A DNA stretch of 64,000 nt from Oceanospirillum sp048268485 (GCA_048268485.1 JBLWVL010000004.1:1-64000), one strand, 5' to 3'; numbered from the stretch's first letter, positions 16,582 to 26,311 are shown. Numbers and translations: made by a program. The notes: generated by a model not told the origin, from the letters alone.

Positions 16582-18123
16582 ATGTTGAATACCAACCATT
16601 ACTTTGGCCGCTTTTTTAACACCTCAAACACCGCCACGACCGGAACACAAAACACCTCATCACCTTCTGAATCTGTCCGTCAGGCAGTGCAGAGCGCCCG
16701 AGAAAACACCAAGGCACAAGCTCGGGAACTCGGTGTTGAAAACGTCGCAAGATTAGTGCCTATTGATAATGCAACCTATAACGACCTGTTTTATGGCGAA
16801 CAGAAAGTCAAAGCCGATGCCTTATTGGAGCGCATGTCACTGGAACAACGGGACACCATTATCAGCAATATCGGTGATTACAAGGACCTACTGAAAGGGG
16901 ATGATATATACCAATTGGCGGAAAACCTCAGCGACGAAGAAGTGTCCCAGTTCACCGAGATTATGATTGCCATGCAGTCGGAGAATCCTCGTGGTCGTTT
17001 TTATCTCAAGACCTCTAATCCTCTGGACGCTATCCATATTGGGGATGTGATGCAGACTCTGGCTGACAGTAAGCCATCACTGCGCCAACAGATTCTCGAC
17101 CAGGCCCACATCTATGCAGAACAGGTACAACTAACGGAAAAACCCGATACCTATAGCCGGAAAGAGCTACTCAACCCCTCCAAAAACAGCTCGCTGGATA
17201 ACCTGAAAACATTTCTGAATACCCTGCACAACGTCAAAGATCATCAGAGTCTGATGAACAATCTGGACAGTGTTGATGAGACGCAAAAAATTCCCTTAAT
17301 GCAGGTTTATATCCTGGATGAAGAGTTAGGTGTACGCAGCCACCAGATGCTGAAAAACAAAGCGTTCTCACCGGAAGCAAAAGAGGGGTTGCTGCAATTT
17401 ATTGCCGAGACCGCTGATAAAACCGGGCACTGGCTCGACCTAAAAATAGGGGCCAATAACAGCAGCAACCCGAATGACAGCAAAGCAGCTAGCGTGGCTT
17501 GGCTGGATAATAACAGCTACTCCATTGGGCGGGATATGGTTAAAGATACGCTGGACCTGCTGGATAACTATGAGTTCAGCGATGAGCAGCTGTTGAATAT
17601 GACCGGCACGCTAAACAATCTGGACCGCAGTAACCAGCGCGCTTATCTGGAGATTACCGTGCAAGGTATGGAACACCTGTTTGGCAGTGATTACCTCGAA
17701 CCGCTTGATTTGACAGAGCACAGCGATGCTTTGGCTGCTATCGATGCGGTAAGAAACAACGCTGAAGCCCGGGATCTGGTATTTATGTCCAGACTGGGAG
17801 ATCTCTCTCGGCCTGCCGGAAAAACAGGGGATGCGACGTACTACCAAAAAGAAAAAGTGACCGGTATCTATAGAACCGATCCCTATAAAGATATGGCAGA
17901 AACAGCGGAAGTACTGGTCGCCAATGCCTGGCTGGGACAGCGCAAACTGGACCCGGATATCTGGCCTCCTAAAAATGGCGAGTATGAAACACCTCCGCTT
18001 AACAAGGACACACTGACTATGGTGCGCCAGCTGAATCAGTTATCTGCCAAAGAGCGCGATCTGAGTGTTGATCGTCTGCATGTTTTTGGCGATATGACCC
18101 GAGGCGCGCTGGATATACGGTAG
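16582..18123 (+). CDS. Hypothetical protein, 513 aa, Ser/Thr-rich N-terminus
   Basis: I do not recognise this protein. The ATG at 16582 follows AGGGAAG at good spacing; an in-frame TTG at 16546 is a poorer start. The first 40 residues are rich in Ser, Thr and Asn (TSNTATTGTQNTSSPSESV) and look unstructured. The rest is predicted helical and acidic, with no transmembrane segment, signal peptide or clear enzyme motif. Blocks such as LLERMSLEQRDTIISNIGDY and LLDNYEFSDEQLLNMTGTL share a helix-turn pattern that may be a diverged internal repeat. A disordered N-terminus with helical body is seen in secreted effectors and in scaffold proteins, but nothing here proves either. It is monocistronic, flanked by terminators on both sides. 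Confidence 0.8.
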   Translation: MLNTNHYFGRFFNTSNTATTGTQNTSSPSESVRQAVQSARENTKAQARELGVENVARLVPIDNATYNDLFYGEQKVKADALLERMSLEQRDTIISNIGDYKDLLKGDDIYQLAENLSDEEVSQFTEIMIAMQSENPRGRFYLKTSNPLDAIHIGDVMQTLADSKPSLRQQILDQAHIYAEQVQLTEKPDTYSRKELLNPSKNSSLDNLKTFLNTLHNVKDHQSLMNNLDSVDETQKIPLMQVYILDEELGVRSHQMLKNKAFSPEAKEGLLQFIAETADKTGHWLDLKIGANNSSNPNDSKAASVAWLDNNSYSIGRDMVKDTLDLLDNYEFSDEQLLNMTGTLNNLDRSNQRAYLEITVQGMEHLFGSDYLEPLDLTEHSDALAAIDAVRNNAEARDLVFMSRLGDLSRPAGKTGDATYYQKEKVTGIYRTDPYKDMAETAEVLVANAWLGQRKLDPDIWPPKNGEYETPPLNKDTLTMVRQLNQLSAKERDLSVDRLHVFGDMTRGALDIR

Positions 18124-18160
18124 AGCGGGGTGTACACCTGATTCAGGACGGGGCATCGCA

Positions 18161-18196
18161 TACAAAAAAGGGCCACTAGAGCGGCCCTTTTTTGTA
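18161..18196. terminator. Bidirectional terminator
   Basis: A 14-bp perfect stem (18161-18174 with 18183-18196, core AAAAAAGGGCC/GGCCCTTTTTT) with an 8-nt loop ends both the plus-strand unknown gene and the minus-strand ACT-domain gene. Confidence 0.94.
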
Positions 18197-18226
18197 TTCC
18201 GAGGTTGCCAATCAAAGTCTGCTTTT

Positions 18227-18751
18227 TTATCCGGCAACCTTCTCTTCGCTGTTAAACTCGATCATCAGATCACTACCCAGTGCCTCAATGGCTTCTTCCA
18301 CCTGAGACAGAGTCACACTGCCGGGCACCGTCAGTACCATATCGGCCTTAAACAACATCTCTGAGCTCATCGGCGCAGGCTCGCAGCAGGTATCTAACTC
18401 TTTAACGTTCACCTGCAAACCACTCAACACCTGCGACACCTCTTTCACAATACCCGGCTTATCGTTACCCACCACAGACAGCGAAACAGTGGAACCTGAA
18501 ACCACATGAGCACCCGCCTTAGTAGCTGTCACCGTCAGCCCAAAATGCTCCAGCTCCACCAGGTCAGCGACTAATGCATCCACCTGATCATCAGCCACAG
18601 CAACGGTGAGTATGCCGGCAAACTTATCCGCCAGATGGGACATACGACTTTCCAACCAGTTACCCTGGTGCTGAACGATAGTTTCAGAAACTTTTTCCAC
18701 AAGACCGGGCTTGTCATCACCGATCAGGGTTAATACCAGTTGTTGTGACAT
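18227..18751 (-). CDS. Tandem ACT-domain protein, GcvR-like
   Basis: The 174-residue product has two ACT domains: LVLTLIGDDKPGLVEKVSET at the start and VSLSVVGNDKPGIVKEVSQV at about residue 90. This is the layout of GcvR, which binds glycine and represses the glycine cleavage system by contacting GcvA. The protein is slightly shorter than E. coli GcvR and lacks its tail, so the exact partner is uncertain. It lies downstream of oxyR on the same strand, 178 bp away, with no clear terminator between, and no gcv genes are in the window. Confidence 0.8.
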   Translation of the reverse strand: MSQQLVLTLIGDDKPGLVEKVSETIVQHQGNWLESRMSHLADKFAGILTVAVADDQVDALVADLVELEHFGLTVTATKAGAHVVSGSTVSLSVVGNDKPGIVKEVSQVLSGLQVNVKELDTCCEPAPMSSEMLFKADMVLTVPGSVTLSQVEEAIEALGSDLMIEFNSEEKVAG

Positions 18752-18929
18752 AGCCTTTCTCCGCTCTGCTTTTATTATGATCTGTGGTTACTTTGCCTTA
18801 TTTACCAGGCTGCCACAGCTGAACAGTCCTTTAGAAATAGCATGCTTTGGTATGCTTTCAAATCACTTTTTATGGCAAAACAAGTTATTGGATAAGCTAA
18901 GGCCTGACCGAGTGCATAGCGAAACAGAT

Positions 18930-19826
18930 TCAGAGCAAATCTTTCATTACACCTCTCACACAGCTAACCACTTCACGCACACAAGCCATCCGGGAGTAGT
19001 TCGGGCGGATCAGCAGAGAGATATTCCGTGTTGGCTCAGGTGCTTTAAACCGGATATAGCGAATACGATGAGTGTCTTCCAGGTTATGAGTAGCAAGACG
19101 GGGCAGCATTGTCATGCCGATACCACTAGCAACCATGTAGCGCAGGGTTTCGAGACTTGTAGCCTGAAAGCGGTGGTCTTCTTTTGCTCCAGCAGTAAAG
19201 CAATAACCCAGAGCCTGGTCCCTGAGGCAGTGACCATCTTCCAATGTCAGTAGCTGCTGATCATTCAGGTCATCAAAAGTGACCTCAGTTTTCTTTGCCA
19301 GAGAGTGTTGAGGTGACACTGCGAGATCCAGAGGTTCTTCAAACAGGTCGTAACGCTCAACCCCTTGCATATCCTCCAGCCAGGGCAAAATCAACAGATC
19401 CAGCTTGCCTTCATTCAATTCCTGCATCAGCACTTTCGTCTGTTTCTCATGCAGGTAAAAATTCACTTTAGGCAGGCGTTCATTCAGGGGTTCCATCACA
19501 TAGGGCAACAAATAAGGCGCCAGAGTCGGAATCATCCCCATATGAAGGTCACCCGCAAGAGGATCAAGCAAGGTACGCGCCGTTTCTTCAAACACCTGGG
19601 CAGCACTTAGCACATTGCGTGCTTCTTTCACCAACTGTTCTCCTGCTGGCGTTAACATCACATTTCTCCGGTGACGCTCTACCAGCTGCAGATTAAGTTG
19701 TTCTTCCAGCTTCATAATCTGCCCGCTCAGCGTAGGCTGACTCACAAAACAGGCCTCTGCAGCTCTGCCAAAGTGCTTAAAACGATCAATTGCGTCCAAG
19801 TACTCCAGATCCCTCAGCTTTACCAT
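18930..19826 (-). CDS. oxyR: Peroxide-sensing LysR-type activator OxyR
   Basis: OxyR forms an intramolecular disulfide on exposure to hydrogen peroxide and activates antioxidant genes. The 298-residue product has the N-terminal helix-turn-helix (FGRAAEACFVSQPTLSGQI) and the redox pair Cys200 and Cys209 in EDGHCLRDQALGYCF, equivalent to E. coli Cys199/Cys208. A candidate operator lies before ahpC 5.3 kb away, so sensor and main target are neighbours. Its upstream region is shared with the divergent small gene at 20056. Confidence 0.96.
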   Translation of the reverse strand: MVKLRDLEYLDAIDRFKHFGRAAEACFVSQPTLSGQIMKLEEQLNLQLVERHRRNVMLTPAGEQLVKEARNVLSAAQVFEETARTLLDPLAGDLHMGMIPTLAPYLLPYVMEPLNERLPKVNFYLHEKQTKVLMQELNEGKLDLLILPWLEDMQGVERYDLFEEPLDLAVSPQHSLAKKTEVTFDDLNDQQLLTLEDGHCLRDQALGYCFTAGAKEDHRFQATSLETLRYMVASGIGMTMLPRLATHNLEDTHRIRYIRFKAPEPTRNISLLIRPNYSRMACVREVVSCVRGVMKDLL

Positions 19827-19975
19827 AGATCTACCCTTATATTTGAACCATATATTTTTAGGTTTTACCTATCTTAGGTTGCCAAAACCACGTCTGCAAC
19901 GATCGGAGGAAACACAAGGTTCTAATAAGATACAAATAATAACCATGATAACCCATCCAACGTCTTGATTTATAT

Positions 19976-20016
19976 CTGACATAGATCAAAATATTGCCGC
20001 CTGAATAACATAGAAT
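19976..20016 (+). promoter_or_regulatory. FNR/ANR-type promoter for the small gene at 20056
   Basis: CTGACATAGATCAA (19976-19989) matches the FNR/ANR consensus TTGAT-N4-ATCAA at 8 of 10 defined positions. A -10 box TAGAAT lies at 20011-20016. With transcription starting about seven bases after it, the site is centred at about -41.5, the class II activation position. A second, overlapping half-match (TTGATTTATATC) begins at 19965. Confidence 0.6.
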
Positions 20017-20055
20017 GGCAAAAAAATAACATTAAAGAAACAATGGTTATTTGGC

Positions 20056-20343
20056 ATGTCATATGCAGATTATTCAACCAACAGCAATAAATACTTAAAT
20101 AGATCACCATCAGGATCATCAGGCTTACAAACCGTGAAGAAAATAAAAGGCAGCTATAAAACAACACAGATACCCACTCTATCTGTGAAGAAACGTCATA
20201 ACCTGGACAGTCAGTTAGCGCATTCTCTAAAGCTGGAAGCAGCTATGCTTGAACTGCAAAAAGAATTCCGCAATCGCAGCAAAAACATCTCTCATCATGT
20301 TGGGGAGCTTGGGCAGCTGTTAGGCGTGAACCCTGTTGCCTGA
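20056..20343 (+). CDS. Small hypothetical protein (95 aa), probably oxygen-regulated
   Basis: The ATG at 20056 opens a 95-residue basic protein. The N-terminus is Ser/Tyr/Asn-rich and the C-terminal half is helical and charged (HSLKLEAAMLELQKEFRNR, then ISHHVGELGQLLGV). No signal peptide, transmembrane helix or known family is seen. The ribosome site is weak; an in-frame GTG at about 20132 is an alternative start. The FNR/ANR-type promoter described above supports it as a real gene, active at low oxygen. Confidence 0.55.
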   Translation: MSYADYSTNSNKYLNRSPSGSSGLQTVKKIKGSYKTTQIPTLSVKKRHNLDSQLAHSLKLEAAMLELQKEFRNRSKNISHHVGELGQLLGVNPVA

Positions 20344-20492
20344 TTCATAAATGGGCAAAACCCACCAGTACAGTGCCATGATGACTCAGGAATACCCGGT
20401 ATCAAGCGTACTGAATACCAAGGCAACTGCGTGCGGAAGGTTTTTAACAAGACAACGGAAGGGATTTCCGTATCTCAGGTTCAGGTAAAAGC

Positions 20493-20526
20493 GGACAGAG
20501 CCATCGGCACACGAATGACTCTGTCC
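20493..20526 (-). terminator. Hairpin terminator after putA
   Basis: GGACAGAG (20493-20500) pairs with CTCTGTCC (20519-20526); the inner CAT/ATG can pair too. On the minus strand a short CTTTT follows. It lies 33 bp beyond the putA stop. Confidence 0.55.
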
Positions 20527-20558
20527 AAAAGTTTACCATGTCATATAACTGAGCGGGT

Positions 20559-23500
20559 CTAGTTCGTAGAAGCAATCAGACTGGCGTTCCCACCGGCTGC
20601 GGTTGTATCTACGCACAAATGGCGCTCATGAACAAAACGCTCTGGCAAATGAGGCTCTGTCAGTAACGGTAGAAGAACACCATCGCGTTTGGCCAGTACA
20701 TCACGATAAGAGGTCAGCACTTCAGACGTTGCGTTACTGGCAATAGCATCGACACCCGTCAGACCGGCCAAAACAGATGCCTCCACTGCACCATCCAGAC
20801 CAACGACAGGAAGGCCCGCCTCAGCCAGCTGGTCGGCCAGCGCTTTAATACCTGGGGCAACCACTACAACCCGATTACCCTGAGCCAGTGCAACAGCCGC
20901 TTGCTGAGTTGCACTTTCCATATCAGGGCCAGCACACAGAACAAGTCCCCGGGCGTGGAAGCTCAGGCGGTTTAGTTCACCCGTCGGCCCAGGCATTTCA
21001 CGAGTGACCAGTAAATCAGACCTCACATGAGAAGCCAGAGCACCCAGCTGCTGTTCAACCAGGTCAGCAGCTCTGGCTGCCTCTGAAACAGCTAGCTTTT
21101 GCGCCTGTTCAATAGCATTCTGAAGTACTTTCTCTGTCAACAGATCACCCTGCAACGCCTCGGAACGATCCTGACCCCCAATCTTTTTAAAGCGACGAAC
21201 ATAAAGAGGGCCACCCGCTTTAGGGCCCGTACCCGACAACCCTTCACCACCAAATGGCTGAGAGCCTACAATGGCACCGATCTGGTTACGGTTAACATAA
21301 CAGTTACCCACATGAACCCGCTCCGTCACATAATCAATACGGGAGTCCATACGGGTGTGCAGACCAAAGGTCAGACCATAACCACGACCGTTAATATCCG
21401 AAATCACCTGATCCAACTCGCTGGATTCAAAGGTGCAAACGTGCAGCACAGGACCGAAGATCTCCTCTTCCATCTCGTTGATGCTATCGAGCCTGATCAC
21501 AGTTGGTGGTACAAAGGTGCCGTGTTCACCTAGGCTATCAGATACCTCATATGTCTTCAGACAGCGCCCTTGCTCTTTGAACTTGTTAATGTGCGCCATG
21601 ATCTTGTCCTGAGCCAGTTTGTCGATAACAGGCCCAACATCCGTGCTGATCAACCAGGGATTACCCACGGTAAGCTCATCCATTGCACCGTACAACATCT
21701 CCAGCAGATGGTCAGCGATATCCTTCTGCACATAGAGTACGCGCAAAGCAGAACAGCGCTGACCCGCACTCTGGAAAGAGGATGCCAGTACATCACGAAT
21801 AACCTGCTCAGGCAGCGCGGTGGAATCAACGATCATGGCATTCATGCCACCAGTTTCTGCGATCAAGGGCGCCTCAGCCGACATATTCGCCGCCATAGAG
21901 CGATTAATATGTTGTGCGGTTGGTGTAGAGCCTGTAAAACAAACACCGTTAATGCGGGCATCAGAGGTCAGGGCAGCCCCCACAACGGCACCCGCTCCCG
22001 GCAACAGCTGAATCACATCTTTTGGGATACCCGCTTCATGCATTAGCTCAACAGCACGGGCGGCCATCAGCACGGTTTGCTCTGCAGGCTTCGCCAGCAC
22101 AGCGTTACCCGCAGCCAAGGCCGCACAGATCTGACCAGCAAAAATCGCCAACGGGAAGTTCCACGGAGAAATACAGGTAATCAAACCACGGGCCGAGCCA
22201 TCAGTATTGTGTAGCTCCGCTTCATCCGGGTAGTAAAGTGCAAAATCCACCGCCTCACGGATCTCAGCGATACCATCCAGCAGAGACTTACCGGCTTCAC
22301 GGGTTGCCAGAGCAAAGAGTTCCGGTGCATTGGCTTCCATCAGATCCGCAAATTGACGGATACGGGCACCACGCTCTTCAACCGGTAGCGCTTCCCAGGA
22401 TTTTTGGCCACTTTGCGCGGCAACGATGGCCGTTTCAATATCTTTTTCAGAAGCTTCACGTACCTCACCCACCACATCCTGGTGATTCGCTGGGTTGAGC
22501 ACTGCCTTAGTATTAGAACCTTCGACATCACCAGCAATCATAGGCGCAGCTTGCCATTTATGGCTCAGGTAAGCTCCGCGCTCTTTATCCAGTTGCGCAA
22601 CCGTGCGGGCATCAGTGATATCCCAGCCAATGGAGTTACGGCGGGTTTCACCTCGCTCTTTATTTGTAAACAGGTCTGCTGAGCGGGTGATAACCGGGTT
22701 AGGAATACTATCCAGTGCCATTACCGTATCAAACGGATCACGGGCGATCTCCGCCGGCGCAATATCATGATCAACAATCTGATTTACAAAAGAACTGTTC
22801 GCACCATTTTCCAACAGACGGCGTACCAGATAAGCCAACAGATCCTGGTGTGCACCAACCGGTGCATAGATACGGCAGCGAACTTTACTCTCCTGCACAA
22901 CCACATCGTGCAGAGACTCACCCATACCGTGCAGACGCTGGAATTCAAACTTATCCAGATCATCCGCCAGATTCATAATTGCAGCCACAGAGTGTGCGTT
23001 GTGAGTCGCAAACTGCGGGTAGATGCGGTCAGTCATTTTCAGCAATTTAGTAGCACAAGCCACATAAGATACATCGGTGTTCACTTTACGGGTGAATACC
23101 GGGAAGCCTTTCAGTCCCATCACCTGAGCACGCTTGATCTCTGCATCCCAGTAGGCACCTTTCACCAGTCGCACCATGATCTTACGATCGAGTTTCTCGG
23201 CAGTAGCGTACAGCCAGTCAAGAACAAAAGGTGCTCGCGGCCCAAAGGCCTGAACGACCACACCAAAACCATCCCAACCCGCCAGCTCAGGGCGCGCTAA
23301 TACGGCACCAATTACATCCAACGACAGATCCAGACGATCCGCTTCTTCCGCATCGATGTTAAAGCCCATGTTGGCTTCTTTCGCCATCAGTGCCAGTTGG
23401 AAAGTACGCTCAACCAGAGTATCCATCACACTGTCGTATTTACCGAACTCATAGCGAGGATGCAGCGCTGACAGTTTTACTGAGATGCCGGGGTTTTTAC

Positions 23501-24230
23501 GGATATCATCATATTTACAGGCCGAGGCGATTTTAGCTATCGCTTCAGAATATGCGCGATGATAACGCAGCGCATCAGCATCAGTACGTGCCGCTTCACC
23601 CAGCATATCGTAAGAATAGTTGTAACCGCGGGCCTGTTGTTTCTTACCGTTTTTCGTAGCTTCTTCGATGGTACGACCCAGCACAAACTGACGACCAAGC
23701 TCTTTCATTGCCTGTTTAACCGCGGTACGAACCACAGGCTCACCCAGACGCTTAATCATGCCACGCAGAGTATTAGTCAGGCCTTTTTCATCAGGAGACG
23801 CAATCAATTTTCCAGTCACCATCAACCCCCAGGTGGAGGTGTTGATCAGCGCTGATTCCGACTGCCCCAGATGCTCCTGCCACTTACCGGGAACAATTTT
23901 GTCCTCAATCAGTTCATCAATGGTTTCAGCATCCGGCACACGTAATAGTGCCTCTGCAAGGCACATCAGAGCGACACCCTCTTTTGTGGTCAGACCATAT
24001 TCCGCAAGAAAATTTTCCATCATCGAAGGTTTTGCAGATGTGCGAACGCGGGTAATCAATTTTGCCGCTTCATTTGAGATCTGCTGTCGTGTTTCGGCAG
24101 ACAAGCCTGCCATCTCAACCAATGCATTAACCGAATGGGCTTCATCTGCCAAGTAATGATCACGCATCGCTTCACGGATAGCGGTGGTGGTCATAGCGGC
24201 ATTTGTTATCGTCTTCATTGCCTGAGTCAT
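20559..24230 (-). CDS. putA: Bifunctional proline dehydrogenase / glutamate-semialdehyde dehydrogenase PutA
   Basis: PutA oxidises proline to glutamate in two coupled steps, with FAD then NAD, at the membrane face. The 1223-residue product has a proline dehydrogenase barrel (SVKLSALHPRYEFGKYD, VRLVKGAYWDAEIKRAQ), an aldehyde dehydrogenase domain (SPWNFPLAIFAGQICAALAA, SAGQRCSALRVLYVQ with the catalytic Cys) and a further C-terminal domain of about 200 residues typical of long PutA types. The N-terminus lacks the ribbon-helix-helix DNA-binding domain of E. coli PutA, so it should not repress its own gene. The start at 24230 (MTQAMKT) has AAAGGTG; a longer start at 24269 is rejected. Confidence 0.95.
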   Translation of the reverse strand: MTQAMKTITNAAMTTTAIREAMRDHYLADEAHSVNALVEMAGLSAETRQQISNEAAKLITRVRTSAKPSMMENFLAEYGLTTKEGVALMCLAEALLRVPDAETIDELIEDKIVPGKWQEHLGQSESALINTSTWGLMVTGKLIASPDEKGLTNTLRGMIKRLGEPVVRTAVKQAMKELGRQFVLGRTIEEATKNGKKQQARGYNYSYDMLGEAARTDADALRYHRAYSEAIAKIASACKYDDIRKNPGISVKLSALHPRYEFGKYDSVMDTLVERTFQLALMAKEANMGFNIDAEEADRLDLSLDVIGAVLARPELAGWDGFGVVVQAFGPRAPFVLDWLYATAEKLDRKIMVRLVKGAYWDAEIKRAQVMGLKGFPVFTRKVNTDVSYVACATKLLKMTDRIYPQFATHNAHSVAAIMNLADDLDKFEFQRLHGMGESLHDVVVQESKVRCRIYAPVGAHQDLLAYLVRRLLENGANSSFVNQIVDHDIAPAEIARDPFDTVMALDSIPNPVITRSADLFTNKERGETRRNSIGWDITDARTVAQLDKERGAYLSHKWQAAPMIAGDVEGSNTKAVLNPANHQDVVGEVREASEKDIETAIVAAQSGQKSWEALPVEERGARIRQFADLMEANAPELFALATREAGKSLLDGIAEIREAVDFALYYPDEAELHNTDGSARGLITCISPWNFPLAIFAGQICAALAAGNAVLAKPAEQTVLMAARAVELMHEAGIPKDVIQLLPGAGAVVGAALTSDARINGVCFTGSTPTAQHINRSMAANMSAEAPLIAETGGMNAMIVDSTALPEQVIRDVLASSFQSAGQRCSALRVLYVQKDIADHLLEMLYGAMDELTVGNPWLISTDVGPVIDKLAQDKIMAHINKFKEQGRCLKTYEVSDSLGEHGTFVPPTVIRLDSINEMEEEIFGPVLHVCTFESSELDQVISDINGRGYGLTFGLHTRMDSRIDYVTERVHVGNCYVNRNQIGAIVGSQPFGGEGLSGTGPKAGGPLYVRRFKKIGGQDRSEALQGDLLTEKVLQNAIEQAQKLAVSEAARAADLVEQQLGALASHVRSDLLVTREMPGPTGELNRLSFHARGLVLCAGPDMESATQQAAVALAQGNRVVVVAPGIKALADQLAEAGLPVVGLDGAVEASVLAGLTGVDAIASNATSEVLTSYRDVLAKRDGVLLPLLTEPHLPERFVHERHLCVDTTAAGGNASLIASTN

Positions 24231-24493
24231 ATCGACACCTTTCGTTATTATGGGAATAATGCACTGCATTCTAGCTTCTGGCGAATAGACTTATTCTCTA
24301 TTTTTTTTCCATATTTAAAACTTTGTTTTATTTTTTCATCAAAAAACAAACCATTTATAAAAAATAAATTTATTTATTTAGGTAATTAGCCTATAAAATA
24401 AAAAAGCATTACCCAACAGCCTGAATAGCAAGAAAATTGGCTGGATAAGGTTAAGACCTGCTAACTACAGTATTCGTAAAGGATGTCACCAGA
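24231..24493. promoter_or_regulatory. AT-rich divergent promoter region of putA and its Lrp regulator
   Basis: The 263-bp gap is very AT-rich around 24290-24410. GGTAAT (24381-24386) and ATTACC (24408-24413) form an inverted repeat. Lrp-family proteins favour such AT-rich, weakly palindromic DNA. No strong single promoter was picked out. Confidence 0.45.
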
Positions 24494-24970
24494 ATGAAAC
24501 GAACAGATGAGTTGGATCGAATCGATCATGCCATTTTGCGCGAGCTGCAAAAAAATGCCCGCCTGACCGTCACAGAACTTGCTTCAAGGGTAGGCCTATC
24601 TAAGACCCCTTGCCAATTACGTATGAAAAAGCTGGAGCAGCAGGGTTTTATTTTAGGGTATGTCGCTCTGGTTGATCAGAAGCGCCTGGGGGTTAACCAT
24701 ATCGCTTTCGTGCAGGTAAAGCTCAGCGATACCAAGACCAAAGCACTGGATGCCTTCAATGAAGCCGTACGCAAAATCCCTGAAGTCGAGCAATGTCACA
24801 TGATCGCTGCCGGTTTTGATTATTTACTGAAAGTACGTACCAGCGGCATGGAAGATTACCGTAAAGTCCTTGGGGAGCAGATCTCAACCTTGCCCTTCGT
24901 ACTGCAAACCAGCACCTATGCAGTTATGGAAAGCGTTAAAGATATCGAATCCCACCTTCTCAGTAGCTGA
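24494..24970 (+). CDS. Lrp/AsnC-family regulator, likely activator of putA
   Basis: The 158-residue product has the helix-turn-helix LDRIDHAILRELQKNARLTV then TELASRVGLSKTPCQLRMKK, and a C-terminal RAM ligand-binding domain (NHIAFVQVKLSDTKTKALDAF, CHMIAAGFDYLLKVRT). Length and domain order are those of Lrp. It is divergent from putA, an arrangement seen for PutR-type activators that respond to proline. Because this PutA lacks its own DNA-binding domain, the gene is the natural candidate for proline control. Confidence 0.9.
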   Translation: MKRTDELDRIDHAILRELQKNARLTVTELASRVGLSKTPCQLRMKKLEQQGFILGYVALVDQKRLGVNHIAFVQVKLSDTKTKALDAFNEAVRKIPEVEQCHMIAAGFDYLLKVRTSGMEDYRKVLGEQISTLPFVLQTSTYAVMESVKDIESHLLSS

Positions 24971-25078
24971 TTATTACTGGGGTGCGTCCTGTAAACTACC
25001 GTCGTCAGACTTCACTGTGCTAATGTACATCTCCTTCTATTCTAAATCTTTTGCCGTCACTAACAGTCAGTGAGTCCC

Positions 25079-26245
25079 ATGCCCGAACTTTCCGCTCTGG
25101 TCTTTGCTACCGCCATCAGCATGCTCTATCGTAGCATCATCACTGTCATCGCACCGGAGCTGTCTCAGGATCTCAATCTGACCGATACTGAGTTAGGCAC
25201 GCTGGCATCTCTGTTTTTTGTCGGTTTTGCTGCGGTTCAGCTACCTGTGGGTATAGCACTGGACCGATTGGGCCCGCGCCTGACTATTGTCAGCTTTATG
25301 CTACTGGCAATAACCGGTACTGCACTTTTTGCCTGTAGTGACCGGATCTGGATGGCCTATACCGGTCAGCTACTGATCGGAGCCGGATGCGCCCCTCTTA
25401 TGACAGGCTCCATGGTGGTAATCTCCCGCCGCTTCTCTGCGGAACGCTTTGCCTACATGACCGCTCTGATACTGACATTGGCCAATTTGGGGGATCTGTT
25501 CAGCACTACGCCTTTTGCCTTGGTCGCAGAAGCTCTTGGCTGGCGGGGTGCACTTTGGATTATTCTGGCGATCACCAGCAGCTCTGCTCTGCTCTGCCTG
25601 ATTTTTTTAGGCCGGGACCGTCAGGCCGAAGGCAGCGAACCGGAAAGCCCGATGCAGATGGTTAGAGGTATGGGCAAGGTGACACTGATTCGTCAGCTCT
25701 GGCCCATTCTGCCTCTGGTATTGACCGGTTATGCCGCATTAATGACAGTACGGGGGCTTTGGGCTGGCCCCTGGCTGGCTGAGAGCTATCAGCTGGATTC
25801 CTCAGAACGGGGTTATTTGTTGCTGGGTATGTCACTGATGATGACATTGGGGATGTACCTGTACGGTGTGCTGGATCGCCAGACCGGCCAACGCAAACCT
25901 CTGATAATGACTGGCACTCTACTACTGATTCTTTCACTGGCCATGATCAGTATGCCGGCACCACCGTTCTGGCTGGCTGCATCCGGCCTGTTCATGGTGG
26001 GGCTTTTCGGTTACACCTACGCACTGGTGATGGCGCACTGCCGGGGCTTTATTCCGGCGCACCTGATGGGACGCGGGATCGCCTTTCTCACTCTGGTTGG
26101 CTTTTTTGGCGTCGGTATTTTACAGGCGATTTCAGGCTGGTTGATGGAGCACTTCCACTCCTATAGTCTGCTACATGCAAGCCTTGCCACAATACTGCTA
26201 CTGGCTCTTGCAAGTTATAGCCGCAGCGACAAGCCTCAAAGTTAA
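25079..26245 (+). CDS. Major facilitator superfamily transporter
   Basis: The 388-residue protein has 12 predicted transmembrane helices. Family signs include the loop 2-3 motif LPVGIALDRLGPRLT, which fits the MFS A-motif, and the MALILTLANLGDLFSTTPFAL-like helix of drug/metabolite carriers. The substrate cannot be read from the sequence. Two starts compete: GTG at 25070 and ATG at 25079; neither has a strong ribosome site. It lies 108 bp after the Lrp gene and converges on rarD. Confidence 0.85.
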   Translation: MPELSALVFATAISMLYRSIITVIAPELSQDLNLTDTELGTLASLFFVGFAAVQLPVGIALDRLGPRLTIVSFMLLAITGTALFACSDRIWMAYTGQLLIGAGCAPLMTGSMVVISRRFSAERFAYMTALILTLANLGDLFSTTPFALVAEALGWRGALWIILAITSSSALLCLIFLGRDRQAEGSEPESPMQMVRGMGKVTLIRQLWPILPLVLTGYAALMTVRGLWAGPWLAESYQLDSSERGYLLLGMSLMMTLGMYLYGVLDRQTGQRKPLIMTGTLLLILSLAMISMPAPPFWLAASGLFMVGLFGYTYALVMAHCRGFIPAHLMGRGIAFLTLVGFFGVGILQAISGWLMEHFHSYSLLHASLATILLLALASYSRSDKPQS

Positions 26246-26311
26246 ACCTCACCTAACACCCAAACCCTCACTAACCTGCCTGTTAATACGACATACCCTG
26301 CTTGCCAGCTC

